Shown: positions 55,557-63,746 of the stretch, one piece after another
Layout of the letters: each line of letters opens with the position of its first letter
Numbering within the stretch: position 1 is the first letter of the stretch
Assembly: GCF_036855935.1 (NCBI RefSeq)
Contig: NZ_JASPFK010000001.1
Span: 3,474,501-3,538,500 of the forward strand
Source of the DNA: Sphingomonas sp. LR60
Lineage (GTDB): Bacteria; Pseudomonadota; Alphaproteobacteria; Sphingomonadales; Sphingomonadaceae
Length of the DNA stretch: 64,000 bases
Reading direction: 5' to 3'
Program-made: the position numbers and the translations under genes
The notes under the pieces: model-generated
Told to the model about the DNA's origin: nothing
Database searches by the model: none
The model's input: the letters and a program-made list of their open reading frames with translations, nothing else

Positions 55557-56667
55557 TTGCCTACCTCCGGCTTATTGATGATATAACTGCTTCCCGATCC
55601 CAACTGACGAGGGCGAATAATAACCACAAGCTGCGGACGGAAATCGGCGTTGAAAAAACCGCGTATTTGAGGATCCTTTACGGTCTTGCGCGAGAGTGTC
55701 ACATCGTAGGCGACGTCCCCTACCCTAGCATCGGGCAGCCTATAAGAGGCTTCGGGCTTCGAGGTGTCATATTCTCGACGGTTCACTCGTACCTGATTCG
55801 CATCCATTTTAGCCTGATAGTTTTTATACCTCTTCCTCAGATTTCGACGAACCTCATTATCAACGTATCGACCGATAACCTGCTCTTTTGAAAGACCGTC
55901 CTTCAGGCCCCCGCTTTGATAAAGCCGGACCGCTTTCTCATAAGCGCGATCCGTCAGACGTTGCATTTCACGCATCGTTTCAACCTGAAGTGGTCGCAAG
56001 TCACCCTTCACCCGGGCAAACGCTGCGGCCCGCTGTAGGCGCAAATCATCCAACTGGTTCTGCACACCCTCCCACGTTGTTGGGGAGCCAAGTGACTGGA
56101 ATTTCCACTTAGGATCGATCGCGCTGATCTGCTCTACGAGCACCGCGGTCCGCTCCTCGTCATCGCGGCCATCAGTTCGTTCGACGGGCCGGTAAGGTCG
56201 AAGACATTATCCAGCAGCAAGATGACCGCGCCGCCGGGGGCGTCGCGCAAACCGGGAAAGGTCTGCTCGAGCGTCATCGGATCCTCGAACGCGCGGCTGT
56301 TGCTGCCTCGCGGCAGCCGGGGCGGTCTAAACTGGACGTTCTGGAACGATCCCGAGTCGCCATCCGGGCGATAGACCGCATTGATGATGCCGCCGCGCTC
56401 CGGCACCTTGTCGACCGGCGCGGCCGGCGGTTTTCGCCAGATGCTTGCCCTAGCGCGTTCCAGCGCCGCCTTGGGACGGCGGTGGGAGATGACGACTCGC
56501 GCCAGCGACCTCGAACCGCTCGGCGCAAAGGTGAACTGCCCGTTATGCGGATCGTGATAGGGGTTGAACTTCAACTCGATACCGTCAGCCGTTCGCGTCG
56601 GCGGTCGTCCGGTACGCAGCCAGATCGAAAAGTCGCGTCGTCTGTCGATGTCAGGAATGTGATTCAT
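55553..56667 (-). pseudogene. Putative polymorphic toxin, interrupted by a 1-nt frameshift
   Basis: 371 aa once one base is restored near 56164-56169. ATG 56667 (MNHIPDIDRRRDFSIWLRTG) has GAGGTGAG upstream. The N-terminal module has FSIWLRTGRPPT and ELKFNPYHDPHNGQFTFAPS, a leader I associate with sphingomonad nuclease-type toxins, and a Pro-rich linker. After the shift (ELMA / RDDEERTAVLVEQISAIDPK) comes a helical region and a C-terminal domain with EASYRLPDARVGDVAYDVTL SRKTVKDPQIRGFF, FRPQLVVIIRPRQLGSGSSY. As read, it gives two overlapping frames (to 56134, and from GTG 56143). The C-terminal half is AT-rich (22 of 60 bases GC at 55801-55860 against 43 of 60 at 56221-56280). Catalytic activity is unknown. 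Confidence 0.72.
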
Positions 56668-56692
56668 CTCACCTCGCCCTTCAAAACGACAA

Positions 56693-56707
56693 GAACATTT
56701 GAAGAAC
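56693..56707 (-). promoter_or_regulatory. LexA (SOS) operator, GAAC-N7-GAAC
   Basis: GAACATTTGAAGAAC on the plus strand, i.e. GTTC-N7-GTTC on the coding strand, is an exact match to the direct-repeat LexA box known from alphaproteobacteria. It ends 26 bases upstream of the toxin start codon and overlaps the predicted -10 hexamer, the position expected for repression. Confidence 0.75.
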
Positions 56708-56724
56708 ATATGGCTAGATGTCAA
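56697..56724 (-). promoter_or_regulatory. Predicted sigma-70 promoter of the toxin operon
   Basis: On the minus strand TTGACA (56724-56719, consensus -35) is followed after 16 bases by TCAAAT (56702-56697, four of six matches to the -10). It begins directly at the end of the argG terminator's T tract. Transcription would start roughly 20-25 bases before the toxin ATG. Confidence 0.6.
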
Positions 56725-56725
56725 G

Positions 56726-56758
56726 AAAAAGCCGGCCCTCCGCGAACGGGGGGCCGGC
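56726..56758 (-). terminator. Intrinsic terminator of argG
   Basis: On the minus strand GCCGGCCC / GGGCCGGC forms an 8-bp perfect stem with a 12-base loop, followed by TTTTTCTTG. It lies about 45 bases past the argG stop and insulates the toxin operon from argG transcription. Confidence 0.85.
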
Positions 56759-56802
56759 CAGTTATTTAAGCGGAGACGAAATCATCTCCGGATCACAAGA
56801 CG

Positions 56803-58047
56803 TTACCGATCGCGCCGCCCCAGCAACCGCAGCCGCAACGCGTTGAGCTTGATGAAGCCTGCCGCATCGCGCTGATCGTAGGCGCCCTGATCGTCCTCGA
56901 ACGTCACGACCTTTTCCGAATACAGTGAGTTCGGCGACTTGCGCCCGGTCACATGGCACGCGCCCTTGTACAGCTTCAGCCGCACGGTGCCCGCGACCTT
57001 CTCCTGCGAATGATCGACCGCCGCCTGGAGCATCTCGCGCTCGGGCGAGAACCAGAAGCCGTTGTAGACCAGTTCGGCGTAACGCGGCGCCAGTTCGTCC
57101 TTGAGGTGCGCGGCGCCGCGATCCAGCGTCAGCTGCTCGATCGCGCGGTGCGCCAGCGCGTAGATCGTCCCGCCCGGCGTTTCGTACATGCCGCGGCTCT
57201 TCATGCCGACGAAGCGGTTCTCGACCAGATCGAGCCGCCCGATGCCGTGCTTGCGCCCCAGCTCGTTGAGCTTGGCGAGCAGCGACGCGGGGCTCAGCGC
57301 CTCGCCGTTGACCGCGACGCCATCGCCACGCTCGAAATCGATCGTGATCGTCTCGGCCTGATCGGGGGCATCCTCCGGGCTGACGGTGCGCGAGAAGACG
57401 TATTCGGGCACCTCGTCCCATGGGTCCTCCAGCACCTTGCCCTCCGACGAGGTGTGCAACAGGTTCGCGTCGGTCGAGAACGGCGCCTCGCCGCGCTTGT
57501 CCTTGCTCACCGGGATCTGGTGCGCCTCGGCGAACTCGATCAGCCGGGTACGGCTGGTCAGATCCCATTCGCGCCACGGCGCGATCACCTTGATATCGGG
57601 GTTGAGCGCGTAATAGCCCAGCTCGAAGCGGACCTGATCGTTGCCCTTGCCGGTCGCGCCGTGGCTGACCGCATCGGCGTTGACCAATTTGGCGATCTCG
57701 ATCTGGCGCTTGGCGATCAGCGGGCGCGCGATCGAGGTGCCGAGCAGGTACAGCCCCTCGTACAGCGCATTGGCGCGCATCATCGGGAAGACGTAGTCGC
57801 GGACGAACTCCTCGCGCAGGTCGTCGATGAAGATATGCTCGGGCTTGATCCCCATCAGCTCGGCCTTGGCGCGCGCCGGCTCCAGCTCTTCGCCCTGACC
57901 CAGATCGGCGGTGAAGGTGACGACCTCGCAGCCATATTCGGTCTGGAGCCACTTCAGGATCACGCTGGTATCCAGCCCTCCCGAATAGGCGAGAACGACC
58001 CGGTTGATCCCGGCTTCGCCGGCTGGACGCTTGATCTGATCGGTCAT
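56803..58047 (-). CDS. argG: Argininosuccinate synthase
   Basis: 414 aa. It joins citrulline and aspartate with ATP in arginine synthesis. The N-type ATP pyrophosphatase P-loop is [19 protein letters not shown]; other signatures are [19 protein letters not shown] and [22 protein letters not shown] 58047 ([13 protein letters not shown]) has AAGGAG eight bases before it. It is monocistronic with a strong terminator, followed by the accessory toxin operon. Confidence 0.97.
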   Translation of the reverse strand: MTDQIKRPAGEAGINRVVLAYSGGLDTSVILKWLQTEYGCEVVTFTADLGQGEELEPARAKAELMGIKPEHIFIDDLREEFVRDYVFPMMRANALYEGLYLLGTSIARPLIAKRQIEIAKLVNADAVSHGATGKGNDQVRFELGYYALNPDIKVIAPWREWDLTSRTRLIEFAEAHQIPVSKDKRGEAPFSTDANLLHTSSEGKVLEDPWDEVPEYVFSRTVSPEDAPDQAETITIDFERGDGVAVNGEALSPASLLAKLNELGRKHGIGRLDLVENRFVGMKSRGMYETPGGTIYALAHRAIEQLTLDRGAAHLKDELAPRYAELVYNGFWFSPEREMLQAAVDHSQEKVAGTVRLKLYKGACHVTGRKSPNSLYSEKVVTFEDDQGAYDQRDAAGFIKLNALRLRLLGRRDR

Positions 58048-58177
58048 GGGCAAGGCTCCTTCTTGCGCGGGCCGCTACGCGCTCGCGCCCGCGAGGGCAA
58101 CCGTCTTGCCGCCCGTCCGCCGCCACTCGCCGACCCGTTCAGCGCGCGTCAACGCGGGGGCCGGCAAGGGCGCGAGC

Positions 58178-58623
58178 ATGAAGCATCATGCCACCCCCTC
58201 CCTACCCTCGCCGCCGCGCTCGTCGCGTTCCTGTCGCTGCCGGCGCTGACCGCCACCGTGCTGGCGCAGGAAACGCGCGCCAGCGCCACCGCCAAGCTCG
58301 ACAAGGAATTCGCCGCGTCGGACGCGAACAAGGACGGCTTCCTCTCGCCCGCCGAGATCGAGGCGCGGATGCGCAAGATGAAGGTCGGTTCGGGCAAGAC
58401 GCTGGACGCGACACATGCCAAGCGCGTCGCGGCGCTGTTCCTGGCGCGCGCGGATACCAACAAGGACGGCAAGGTCAGCAAGCGCGAATCGGACGCGCTG
58501 ATGGGCGCGGTGTTCAACGCCTATGACACGAACAAGGACGGCAAGGTCGACGCGACCGAAGCAGCGCGCGCACGCGCGGCGGCGGGCGGCGCGGCGCAGG
58601 GAAAGGCGACGCCGAAGCGGTAG
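58178..58623 (+). pseudogene. Exported EF-hand domain protein, frameshifted in the signal peptide
   Basis: 148 aa once one base is restored. The start ATG 58178 (MKHHATP) and the rest of the signal peptide (LPTLAAALVAFLSLPALTAT VLAQ) lie in different frames; the break is in the five-C run 58194-58198. The mature part carries calcium-binding loops DANKDGFLSPAE, DTNKDGKVSKRE and DTNKDGKVDATE, i.e. three EF-hands. Function is probably periplasmic Ca2+ binding. Divergent from argG. Confidence 0.82.
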
Positions 58624-58629
58624 CCCTCC

Positions 58630-58726
58630 CGTCATTCCCGCAAAGGCGGGAATCCAGAACCTCCGACGTTGCGGCTCTATCGAGAAGCCTGTGCGTCTGG
58701 ATCCCCGCCTTCGCGGGGATGACGGC
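58630..58726. repeat. Intergenic REP-like double hairpin, family A
   Basis: CGTCATTCCCGCAAAGGCGG with GAATCCAGAACC, linker GACGTTGCGGCTCTATCGAG, then TGCGTCTGGATCCCCGCCTT and CGCGGGGATGACGG. It lies between the convergent EF-hand and cfa genes. Confidence 0.9.
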
Positions 58727-58741
58727 GGCGTGGTCGGGCGG

Positions 58742-59971
58742 TCACCCCTCTTGCAAGCGCCGCTCTTCGTCGAACATGTAATCGCGCGTCAGCGGCAGCG
58801 CGAGGCGGTCGCGGCTGAACTGGATCTGGTAATTCACCAGCGGCCCGTTGGTGAACGACACGATCGCGCCGGCGATATAATAGGTCCACATCCGGAAGAA
58901 GCGCTCGTCGTACAATGCGACGATCTGGTCGTGCGCCGCCACCGTCCGCTGATACCAATCGCGCAGCGTCATCGCATAATGCATCCGCAGCACCTCGATA
59001 TCGGTGACGAACCAGCGAATATATTCGTTGGCCTTGAGCACCTCCGACAGCGCCGGGATATAGCCGCCGGGGAAGATGTATTTGTCGGTGAACTTGTCGG
59101 TGAAGTTCGGCCCGTCGCTGCGTCCGATCGTGTGGAGCAGCATCACGCCCTGGGGGGTCAACAGGTCGCGGCACTTGTTCAGGTAGGTGCGGAAGTTGCG
59201 CAGGCCGACATGCTCGAACATCCCGACCGACACGATCCGGTCGAACGGCTCTTCCAGCGCGCGATAGTCGATCAGCTCGAAGCGCACCTTGTCGGCGACC
59301 CCCGCCTCCTCGGCGCGGCGCTTCGCGACCTTCAGCTGCTCTTCCGACAGGGTGATCCCCAGCACCTCGGCGCCGGTCTTGGCGTGGATATACAGCGCCA
59401 TCCCGCCCCAGCCGCAGCCGATGTCGAGTACGCGCATCCCCGGCTCGATCGCGAGCTTGGCGACGATATGCGCCTTCTTGTCGGCCTGCGCCTGTTCCAG
59501 CGGGTTGGCCGGATCGGTGTAGTAAGCGCAGCTGTACTGCTTATCGACGTCGAGGAAGAGGTCGTAGAGCCGATCCGACAGGTCGTAATGGTGCGCGACG
59601 TTACGTTTCGACGCGAGCGCCTTGTTCGCGGTCAGGAACCGGTGGCGGATCTGCCCGCCGAGTCGCCGCAGCGGGCTGGCGGCGAGCTTGTTGCTGCCGT
59701 TCTCCCAGCGGCTGTTGCTGGTGGCGAGCATCAGCAGGTCGAGGATATCGCCTTCCTCGACGATCAGCCGGCCGTCCATGAACGCCTCGGCGACGCCCAG
59801 CGCGGGATCGGCGGCGATCTCGCGATAGACCTTGGTGTCGGTGATCCGGAACGACACCGGCTTCAGCGCAGGATCGTCCTTCCCGAAGGTCGAGACCGAT
59901 CCATCGGGCTTGGTGAGGGTAAGGCGACCGCGCTGGATGGCGCGGCGGAGGAAGACGTCGATCAATGCCAT
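58742..59971 (-). CDS. cfa: Cyclopropane-fatty-acyl-phospholipid synthase family methyltransferase
   Basis: 409 aa. SAM-dependent enzyme acting on unsaturated acyl chains of membrane phospholipids. The N-terminal lipid-binding part (MALIDVFLRRAIQRGRLTLT) is followed by HYDLSDRLYDLFLDVDKQYS CAYY, the SAM motif VLDIGCGWGGMALYIHAKTG, GITLSEEQ, and FEHVGLRNFRTYLNKCRDLL. C-terminal FFRMWTYYIAGAIVSFTNGP matches the family. It is single, and divergent from thrC by 84 bases. Confidence 0.93.
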   Translation of the reverse strand: MALIDVFLRRAIQRGRLTLTKPDGSVSTFGKDDPALKPVSFRITDTKVYREIAADPALGVAEAFMDGRLIVEEGDILDLLMLATSNSRWENGSNKLAASPLRRLGGQIRHRFLTANKALASKRNVAHHYDLSDRLYDLFLDVDKQYSCAYYTDPANPLEQAQADKKAHIVAKLAIEPGMRVLDIGCGWGGMALYIHAKTGAEVLGITLSEEQLKVAKRRAEEAGVADKVRFELIDYRALEEPFDRIVSVGMFEHVGLRNFRTYLNKCRDLLTPQGVMLLHTIGRSDGPNFTDKFTDKYIFPGGYIPALSEVLKANEYIRWFVTDIEVLRMHYAMTLRDWYQRTVAAHDQIVALYDERFFRMWTYYIAGAIVSFTNGPLVNYQIQFSRDRLALPLTRDYMFDEERRLQEG

Positions 59972-60055
59972 GACCGCCTGCTAAACCCAGCCTTGGGCGA
60001 TACGCAACCGGCGAGGCATTGCGTGCGCTTGCCGTGGCATCTAGGCAGCACGCCC

Positions 60056-61453
60056 ATGCGCTACGTCAGCACCCGCGGGAACGCGCCCGCGCTCGATTTC
60101 GCGGGCGTCACGCTCGCCGGCCTCGCCTCCGACGGCGGGCTGTACGTGCCCGAAACCTGGCCGACCCTGTCGCCCGACGCGATCGGCGCGCTGCGCGGGC
60201 TGTCCTATGTCGACACCGCGGTGGCGGTGATGGCGCCGTTCGTCGAGGGCCCGCTGACCCGCGAGGAACTGCGCGGGCTGTGCGAAGCGGCGTACGGCGC
60301 GTTCAGCCATGATGCGGTGACCCCGCTGGTGCAGCTCGATCACGACCAATGGCTGCTCGAGCTGTTCCACGGCCCGACGCTGGCGTTCAAGGACGTCGCG
60401 CTGCAATTGCTGGGGCATTTGTTCGAGCGGTTCCTGCAGGGCACCGACCAGCATCTGACGATCGTCGGCGCGACCAGCGGCGACACCGGCTCGGCGGCGA
60501 TCGATGCGGTGGCGGGGCGGAGCGGCGTCGACATCTTCATGCTCCACCCCGAAGGCCGGGTGAGCGAGGTGCAGCGCCGGCAGATGACCACCGTCGGTGC
60601 GCCCAACGTCCACAACATCGCGATCCGCGGCGACTTCGATACCGCGCAGGCGCTGGTGAAGGCGATGTTCAACGACACGTCCTTCGCCGGTCGCTTCCGC
60701 TTGTCGGCGGTTAATTCGATCAACTGGGCGCGGTTGATGGCGCAGGTGGTCTATTATTTCTACGCCGCGGTCCGGCTGGGCGCGCCCGCGAAGCCGGTCG
60801 CGTTCAGCGTGCCGACCGGCAATTTCGGCGACGTCTTCGCGGGCTATGTCGCGGCGAAGATGGGGCTGCCGATCGCCAGGCTGGTGGTCGCGACCAACGT
60901 CAACGACATCCTCGCGCGCGCGCTGAGCAACGGCGATTATTCCAGCCGCACCGTCGTGCCGACCCCGACCCCGTCGATGGACATCCAGGTGTCGAGCAAC
61001 TTCGAGCGGCTGCTGTTCGATCTCGGCGGCCGCGACGGTGCGGCGCTGGCCGAGCAGATGCGCAGCTTTGAGGATGCGCGCAGCATTCGGCTGACCAACG
61101 CGCAGACACAGGGCGCGAGCCCGCTGTTCGTCGGTGAGCGCGTCGACACCGACGACATGGCGCTCGCGATGCGCCACGCGCACGAGCGTAGCGGCCAGAT
61201 CGTCGACCCGCATACCGCGATCGCGCTGGCGGCGGCGCAGCGACATGCGGCCGAGGGCGTGCCGATGGTGACGCTGGCGACCGCGCATCCGGCGAAGTTC
61301 GGCGACGCGGTCGAGCGCGCCACCGGCGTGCGCCCGCCGCTGCCGCCGCGTGTCGGCGACCTGTTCGAGCGCGAGGAACGGTTCGTCACGCTCGACGCCA
61401 CCTATGAGGCGGTCAGCGGATATGTGGCGCAACACGCGGTGCCGCGCGGCTGA
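60056..61453 (+). CDS. thrC: Threonine synthase
   Basis: 465-aa PLP enzyme converting O-phosphohomoserine to threonine. N-terminal MRYVSTRGNAPALDFAGVTL, the PLP lysine in HGPTLAFKDVALQLLG (Lys about 112), the glycine-rich phosphate cup VGATSGDTGSAAIDAV and SVPTGNFGDVFAGYVAAKMG. This is the long, SAM-independent class. Its stop overlaps the start of the methyltransferase gene (TGATGG), so the two are coupled. It uses the product line of the aspartate kinase encoded at 8047. Confidence 0.96.
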   Translation: MRYVSTRGNAPALDFAGVTLAGLASDGGLYVPETWPTLSPDAIGALRGLSYVDTAVAVMAPFVEGPLTREELRGLCEAAYGAFSHDAVTPLVQLDHDQWLLELFHGPTLAFKDVALQLLGHLFERFLQGTDQHLTIVGATSGDTGSAAIDAVAGRSGVDIFMLHPEGRVSEVQRRQMTTVGAPNVHNIAIRGDFDTAQALVKAMFNDTSFAGRFRLSAVNSINWARLMAQVVYYFYAAVRLGAPAKPVAFSVPTGNFGDVFAGYVAAKMGLPIARLVVATNVNDILARALSNGDYSSRTVVPTPTPSMDIQVSSNFERLLFDLGGRDGAALAEQMRSFEDARSIRLTNAQTQGASPLFVGERVDTDDMALAMRHAHERSGQIVDPHTAIALAAAQRHAAEGVPMVTLATAHPAKFGDAVERATGVRPPLPPRVGDLFEREERFVTLDATYEAVSGYVAQHAVPRG

Positions 61454-62334
61454 TGGACCTGTCGTCTCTCATCGGCGAACCGTGGGCCGATTACGGGCTG
61501 ATCGACTCCGGTCATGGCCGCAAGCTCGAACGCTACGGCCGCTTCCGCTTCATCCGCCCCGAGCCACAGGCACTCTGGGCGCCCGCCAAGCCCGACTGGC
61601 GCGCGCACGGTGAGTTCGTGCCCGGCAGCGACGAGGACGGGGGCGGGCAATGGCATTTCGCCGAGCCGGTCCCGCGCGACGGCTGGCCGCTCGCGTGGAG
61701 CGAGGATGACGCGCGCGTCCGCTTCACCGCGCAGACCACGCCGTTCCGCCACCTCGGCTTCTTCCCCGACATGGCGCCGGTCTGGTCGTGGATGCGCGGG
61801 CGCATCGCCGGCATGGCCGAGCCGGAGTGCCTGAATCTGTTCGGCTACACTGGCGTCGGCACGCTGGCGCTGTCGGCGATCGGCGCGAAGATGGTGCACG
61901 TCGACGCCTCGAAAAAATCGGTCGAGGCGGCGCGCGGCAATGCGGCGCTCTCCGGGATGGCCGACGCCCCGGTCCGCTGGATCATCGACGACGCCGCCAA
62001 GTTCGTCGCGCGCGAAGTGCGGCGCGGGCGTCGCTATGACGGCATCCTGCTCGATCCGCCCAAATACGGGCGCGGGCCGGACGGTGAGGTGTGGCGGCTG
62101 GAGGAGCATCTGCCCGCGCTGATCGCGGATTGCCGGCGGTTGCTCGATGCCGAGTCGCGCTATCTGTTCCTGACCGTCTATGCGGTGCGGATGTCGGCGC
62201 TGGCGATCGGCGAAATGCTGCGACAGGCGTTCGCTGACCTGCCCGGCACCGTCGAGGCGGGCGAATTGGCGGTGCGCGAGGAAGCACGCGGGCTGGCGCT
62301 GCCGACCGCAATCTGGGCGCGCTGGTCGCGGTAA
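61453..62334 (+). CDS. Class I SAM-dependent rRNA-type methyltransferase (RlmI/RlmL-like)
   Basis: 293 aa. SAM motif I LFGYTGVGTLALSAIGAKMV, then VDASKKSVEAARGNAALSGM, the DDAAKFVARE acidic loop and motif IV ILLDPPKYGRG. This pattern (DPPK, FxYTG) is that of 23S rRNA m5C/m7G methyltransferases; the N-terminal PUA-like domain of RlmI is absent, so the exact target is open. It overlaps thrC by one base and shares its transcript. Confidence 0.86.
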   Translation: MDLSSLIGEPWADYGLIDSGHGRKLERYGRFRFIRPEPQALWAPAKPDWRAHGEFVPGSDEDGGGQWHFAEPVPRDGWPLAWSEDDARVRFTAQTTPFRHLGFFPDMAPVWSWMRGRIAGMAEPECLNLFGYTGVGTLALSAIGAKMVHVDASKKSVEAARGNAALSGMADAPVRWIIDDAAKFVAREVRRGRRYDGILLDPPKYGRGPDGEVWRLEEHLPALIADCRRLLDAESRYLFLTVYAVRMSALAIGEMLRQAFADLPGTVEAGELAVREEARGLALPTAIWARWSR

Positions 62335-62377
62335 GCGGGTGCCGCGCGCTTCCCGCGGCGACAGCCCTTTTCCTCTC

Positions 62378-62443
62378 CGTTCGTGCTGAGCCTGTCGAAG
62401 CACGTGCCGCGAACACGCCCTTCGACAAGCTCAGGACGAACGG
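62378..62443. repeat. Intergenic palindrome, family D
   Basis: CCGTTCGTGCTGAGCCTGTC GAAGCACGTG with inverted ACGCCCTTCGACAAGCTCAG GACGAACGG. It is the inverted counterpart of the 46429-46496 copy. It is located between the convergent methyltransferase and ccmB genes. Confidence 0.9.
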
Positions 62444-62474
62444 GGGAGATGCGGAAAGCGTTCGCGGCAAGTGG

Positions 62475-62544
62475 GTGCTCCTGCGCACGCAGGAGCCCAG
62501 AGCCAGAAGCGCCACCTCCCGTGCTCCTGCCTTCGCAGGAGCAC
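62475..62544. repeat. Intergenic palindrome, family F (GTGCTCCTGC type)
   Basis: GTGCTCCTGCGCACGCAGGA GC, a 30-base linker, then GTGCTCCTGCCTTCGCAGGA GCAC. Each half is itself a hairpin. A partial arm (GCTCCTGCGCAGGCAGGAG) lies at 19146-19164 upstream of pheT. Together with family D it fills the 216-base gap before ccmB. Confidence 0.75.
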
Positions 62545-62550
62545 GCAAGC

Positions 62551-63180
62551 CTATTCCGCGCGCATCGCCGCGCCCGCCACCACCGGAGCGCCGGCCACCA
62601 GCACCAGGCTCACCGCCGCCAGCAGCTTCAACCCGCTCGACCCACCCTCGATCGCCCCGGCGCCGAAGATCAGCAGCGGCACCGCGAGCGGCAGCATCAC
62701 CAGTCCCGCGACCGCCCCCGCCCCGCGCAACCCCGCGACCAGCGCCCCGGTCGCGATCGCCAGCGCGGCGAGGCCCGGCGTCCCCAGCAGAAGCCCCGCT
62801 TCGACCAACAACAACCGCTCCGCCGACAAATCGAGCAACCCCGCCGCGATCACCGCCGCCAGCATCAACGGCGGCGCAAAGGCGCACCAATGCGCCGCGA
62901 TCTTGACCGCCGCGACCATCGCCGGCGACACGCCACGCACCATCAATTGATCGAGCACCCCGGCCTCGAGGTCGGGCTGTACCAGCCGTTCGACCGGCAG
63001 CAGCGCGGCGAGCAGCGCCGCCGCCCAGATCACTCCGCCGCCGATCCGCGCGAGCAACGCCGCATCCGGCCCGATCGCGAACGGAAACAGCACCGCCACC
63101 AGCAGGAAGAACGCGATCACCAACGTCGCGCCACCGCCGGCATAGCCACGCCGCACGTCGCGCCAGAACAGCGCGATCAC
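62551..63180 (-). CDS. ccmB: Heme exporter protein CcmB
   Basis: 209 aa, six transmembrane helices. The start at GTG 63180 (VIALFWRDVRRGYAGGGATL) overlaps the ccmA stop by four bases. LLPVERLVQPDLEAGVLDQL, PPLMLAAVIAAGLLDLSAER and LLLGTPGLAALAIATGALVA are CcmB family sequence. With CcmA and CcmC it forms the ABC complex releasing holo-CcmE in cytochrome c maturation (system I). ccmC should lie further downstream in other genomes but is not in this window on this strand. Confidence 0.93.
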   Translation of the reverse strand: MIALFWRDVRRGYAGGGATLVIAFFLLVAVLFPFAIGPDAALLARIGGGVIWAAALLAALLPVERLVQPDLEAGVLDQLMVRGVSPAMVAAVKIAAHWCAFAPPLMLAAVIAAGLLDLSAERLLLVEAGLLLGTPGLAALAIATGALVAGLRGAGAVAGLVMLPLAVPLLIFGAGAIEGGSSGLKLLAAVSLVLVAGAPVVAGAAMRAE

Positions 63181-63746
63181 AACAGCACCGTCGTCGCATC
63201 GGGCAGTGCGAGCGGCTGATGCGTGGTCACGATCACCGCACCGCCGCCGCCGCGATGCCCGTCGATCAGCATTTCCAGCCGCGTAACCGCCGCCGCGTCC
63301 AGCCCGCTGGCGGGTTCGTCGAGCAGCCACAGGTCTGCGCCCGCCGCGACGACCCGCGCCAGCGCGGCGCGACGCCGCTGCCCGGTCGACAACAGCCGCA
63401 CCGGGACATCGTCCAGCTCCTCCAGCCCGACCGCCCCCAGCGCCGCCGACACGCGCAGCGCCGCGCCCGCCGCGCGGTCCAGCGTCGCCCAGAAGCGCAG
63501 CGCCTCGCCCAGCCGCCGCTCGCCGTCGAGCGCCGTCGCTTCACCCATCCACGCCAACGAACCCTCGCGCGTCACCGCGCCTGCGACAGGCGGCAGCAAC
63601 CCGGCAAGCACACGCAACAGGCTCGACTTGCCCGCGCCGTTCGGCCCCTGCACCAGCAATGCGCCACCGCGCGACACTGCCAGATCCAGGTCCTCGATCA
63701 GCAACCGCCCGCCACGCGCGACCGTCAGCCCCTGCGCACTCAGCAC
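63177..63746 (-). CDS. ccmA: Heme exporter ATP-binding protein CcmA
   Basis: 189 aa. ABC ATPase: Walker A QGPNGAGKSSLLRVLAG (about residue 35), signature-like LSTGQRRRAALARVV and Walker B LWLLDEPASGLD. The short length is normal for CcmA. It powers heme release from CcmE. GTG 63746 is chosen (VLSAQGLTVARGG) and overlaps the preceding metallopeptidase stop by seven bases; the ccmA stop overlaps ccmB by four, so the three genes are one translationally coupled operon. Confidence 0.93.
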   Translation of the reverse strand: MLSAQGLTVARGGRLLIEDLDLAVSRGGALLVQGPNGAGKSSLLRVLAGLLPPVAGAVTREGSLAWMGEATALDGERRLGEALRFWATLDRAAGAALRVSAALGAVGLEELDDVPVRLLSTGQRRRAALARVVAAGADLWLLDEPASGLDAAAVTRLEMLIDGHRGGGGAVIVTTHQPLALPDATTVLL

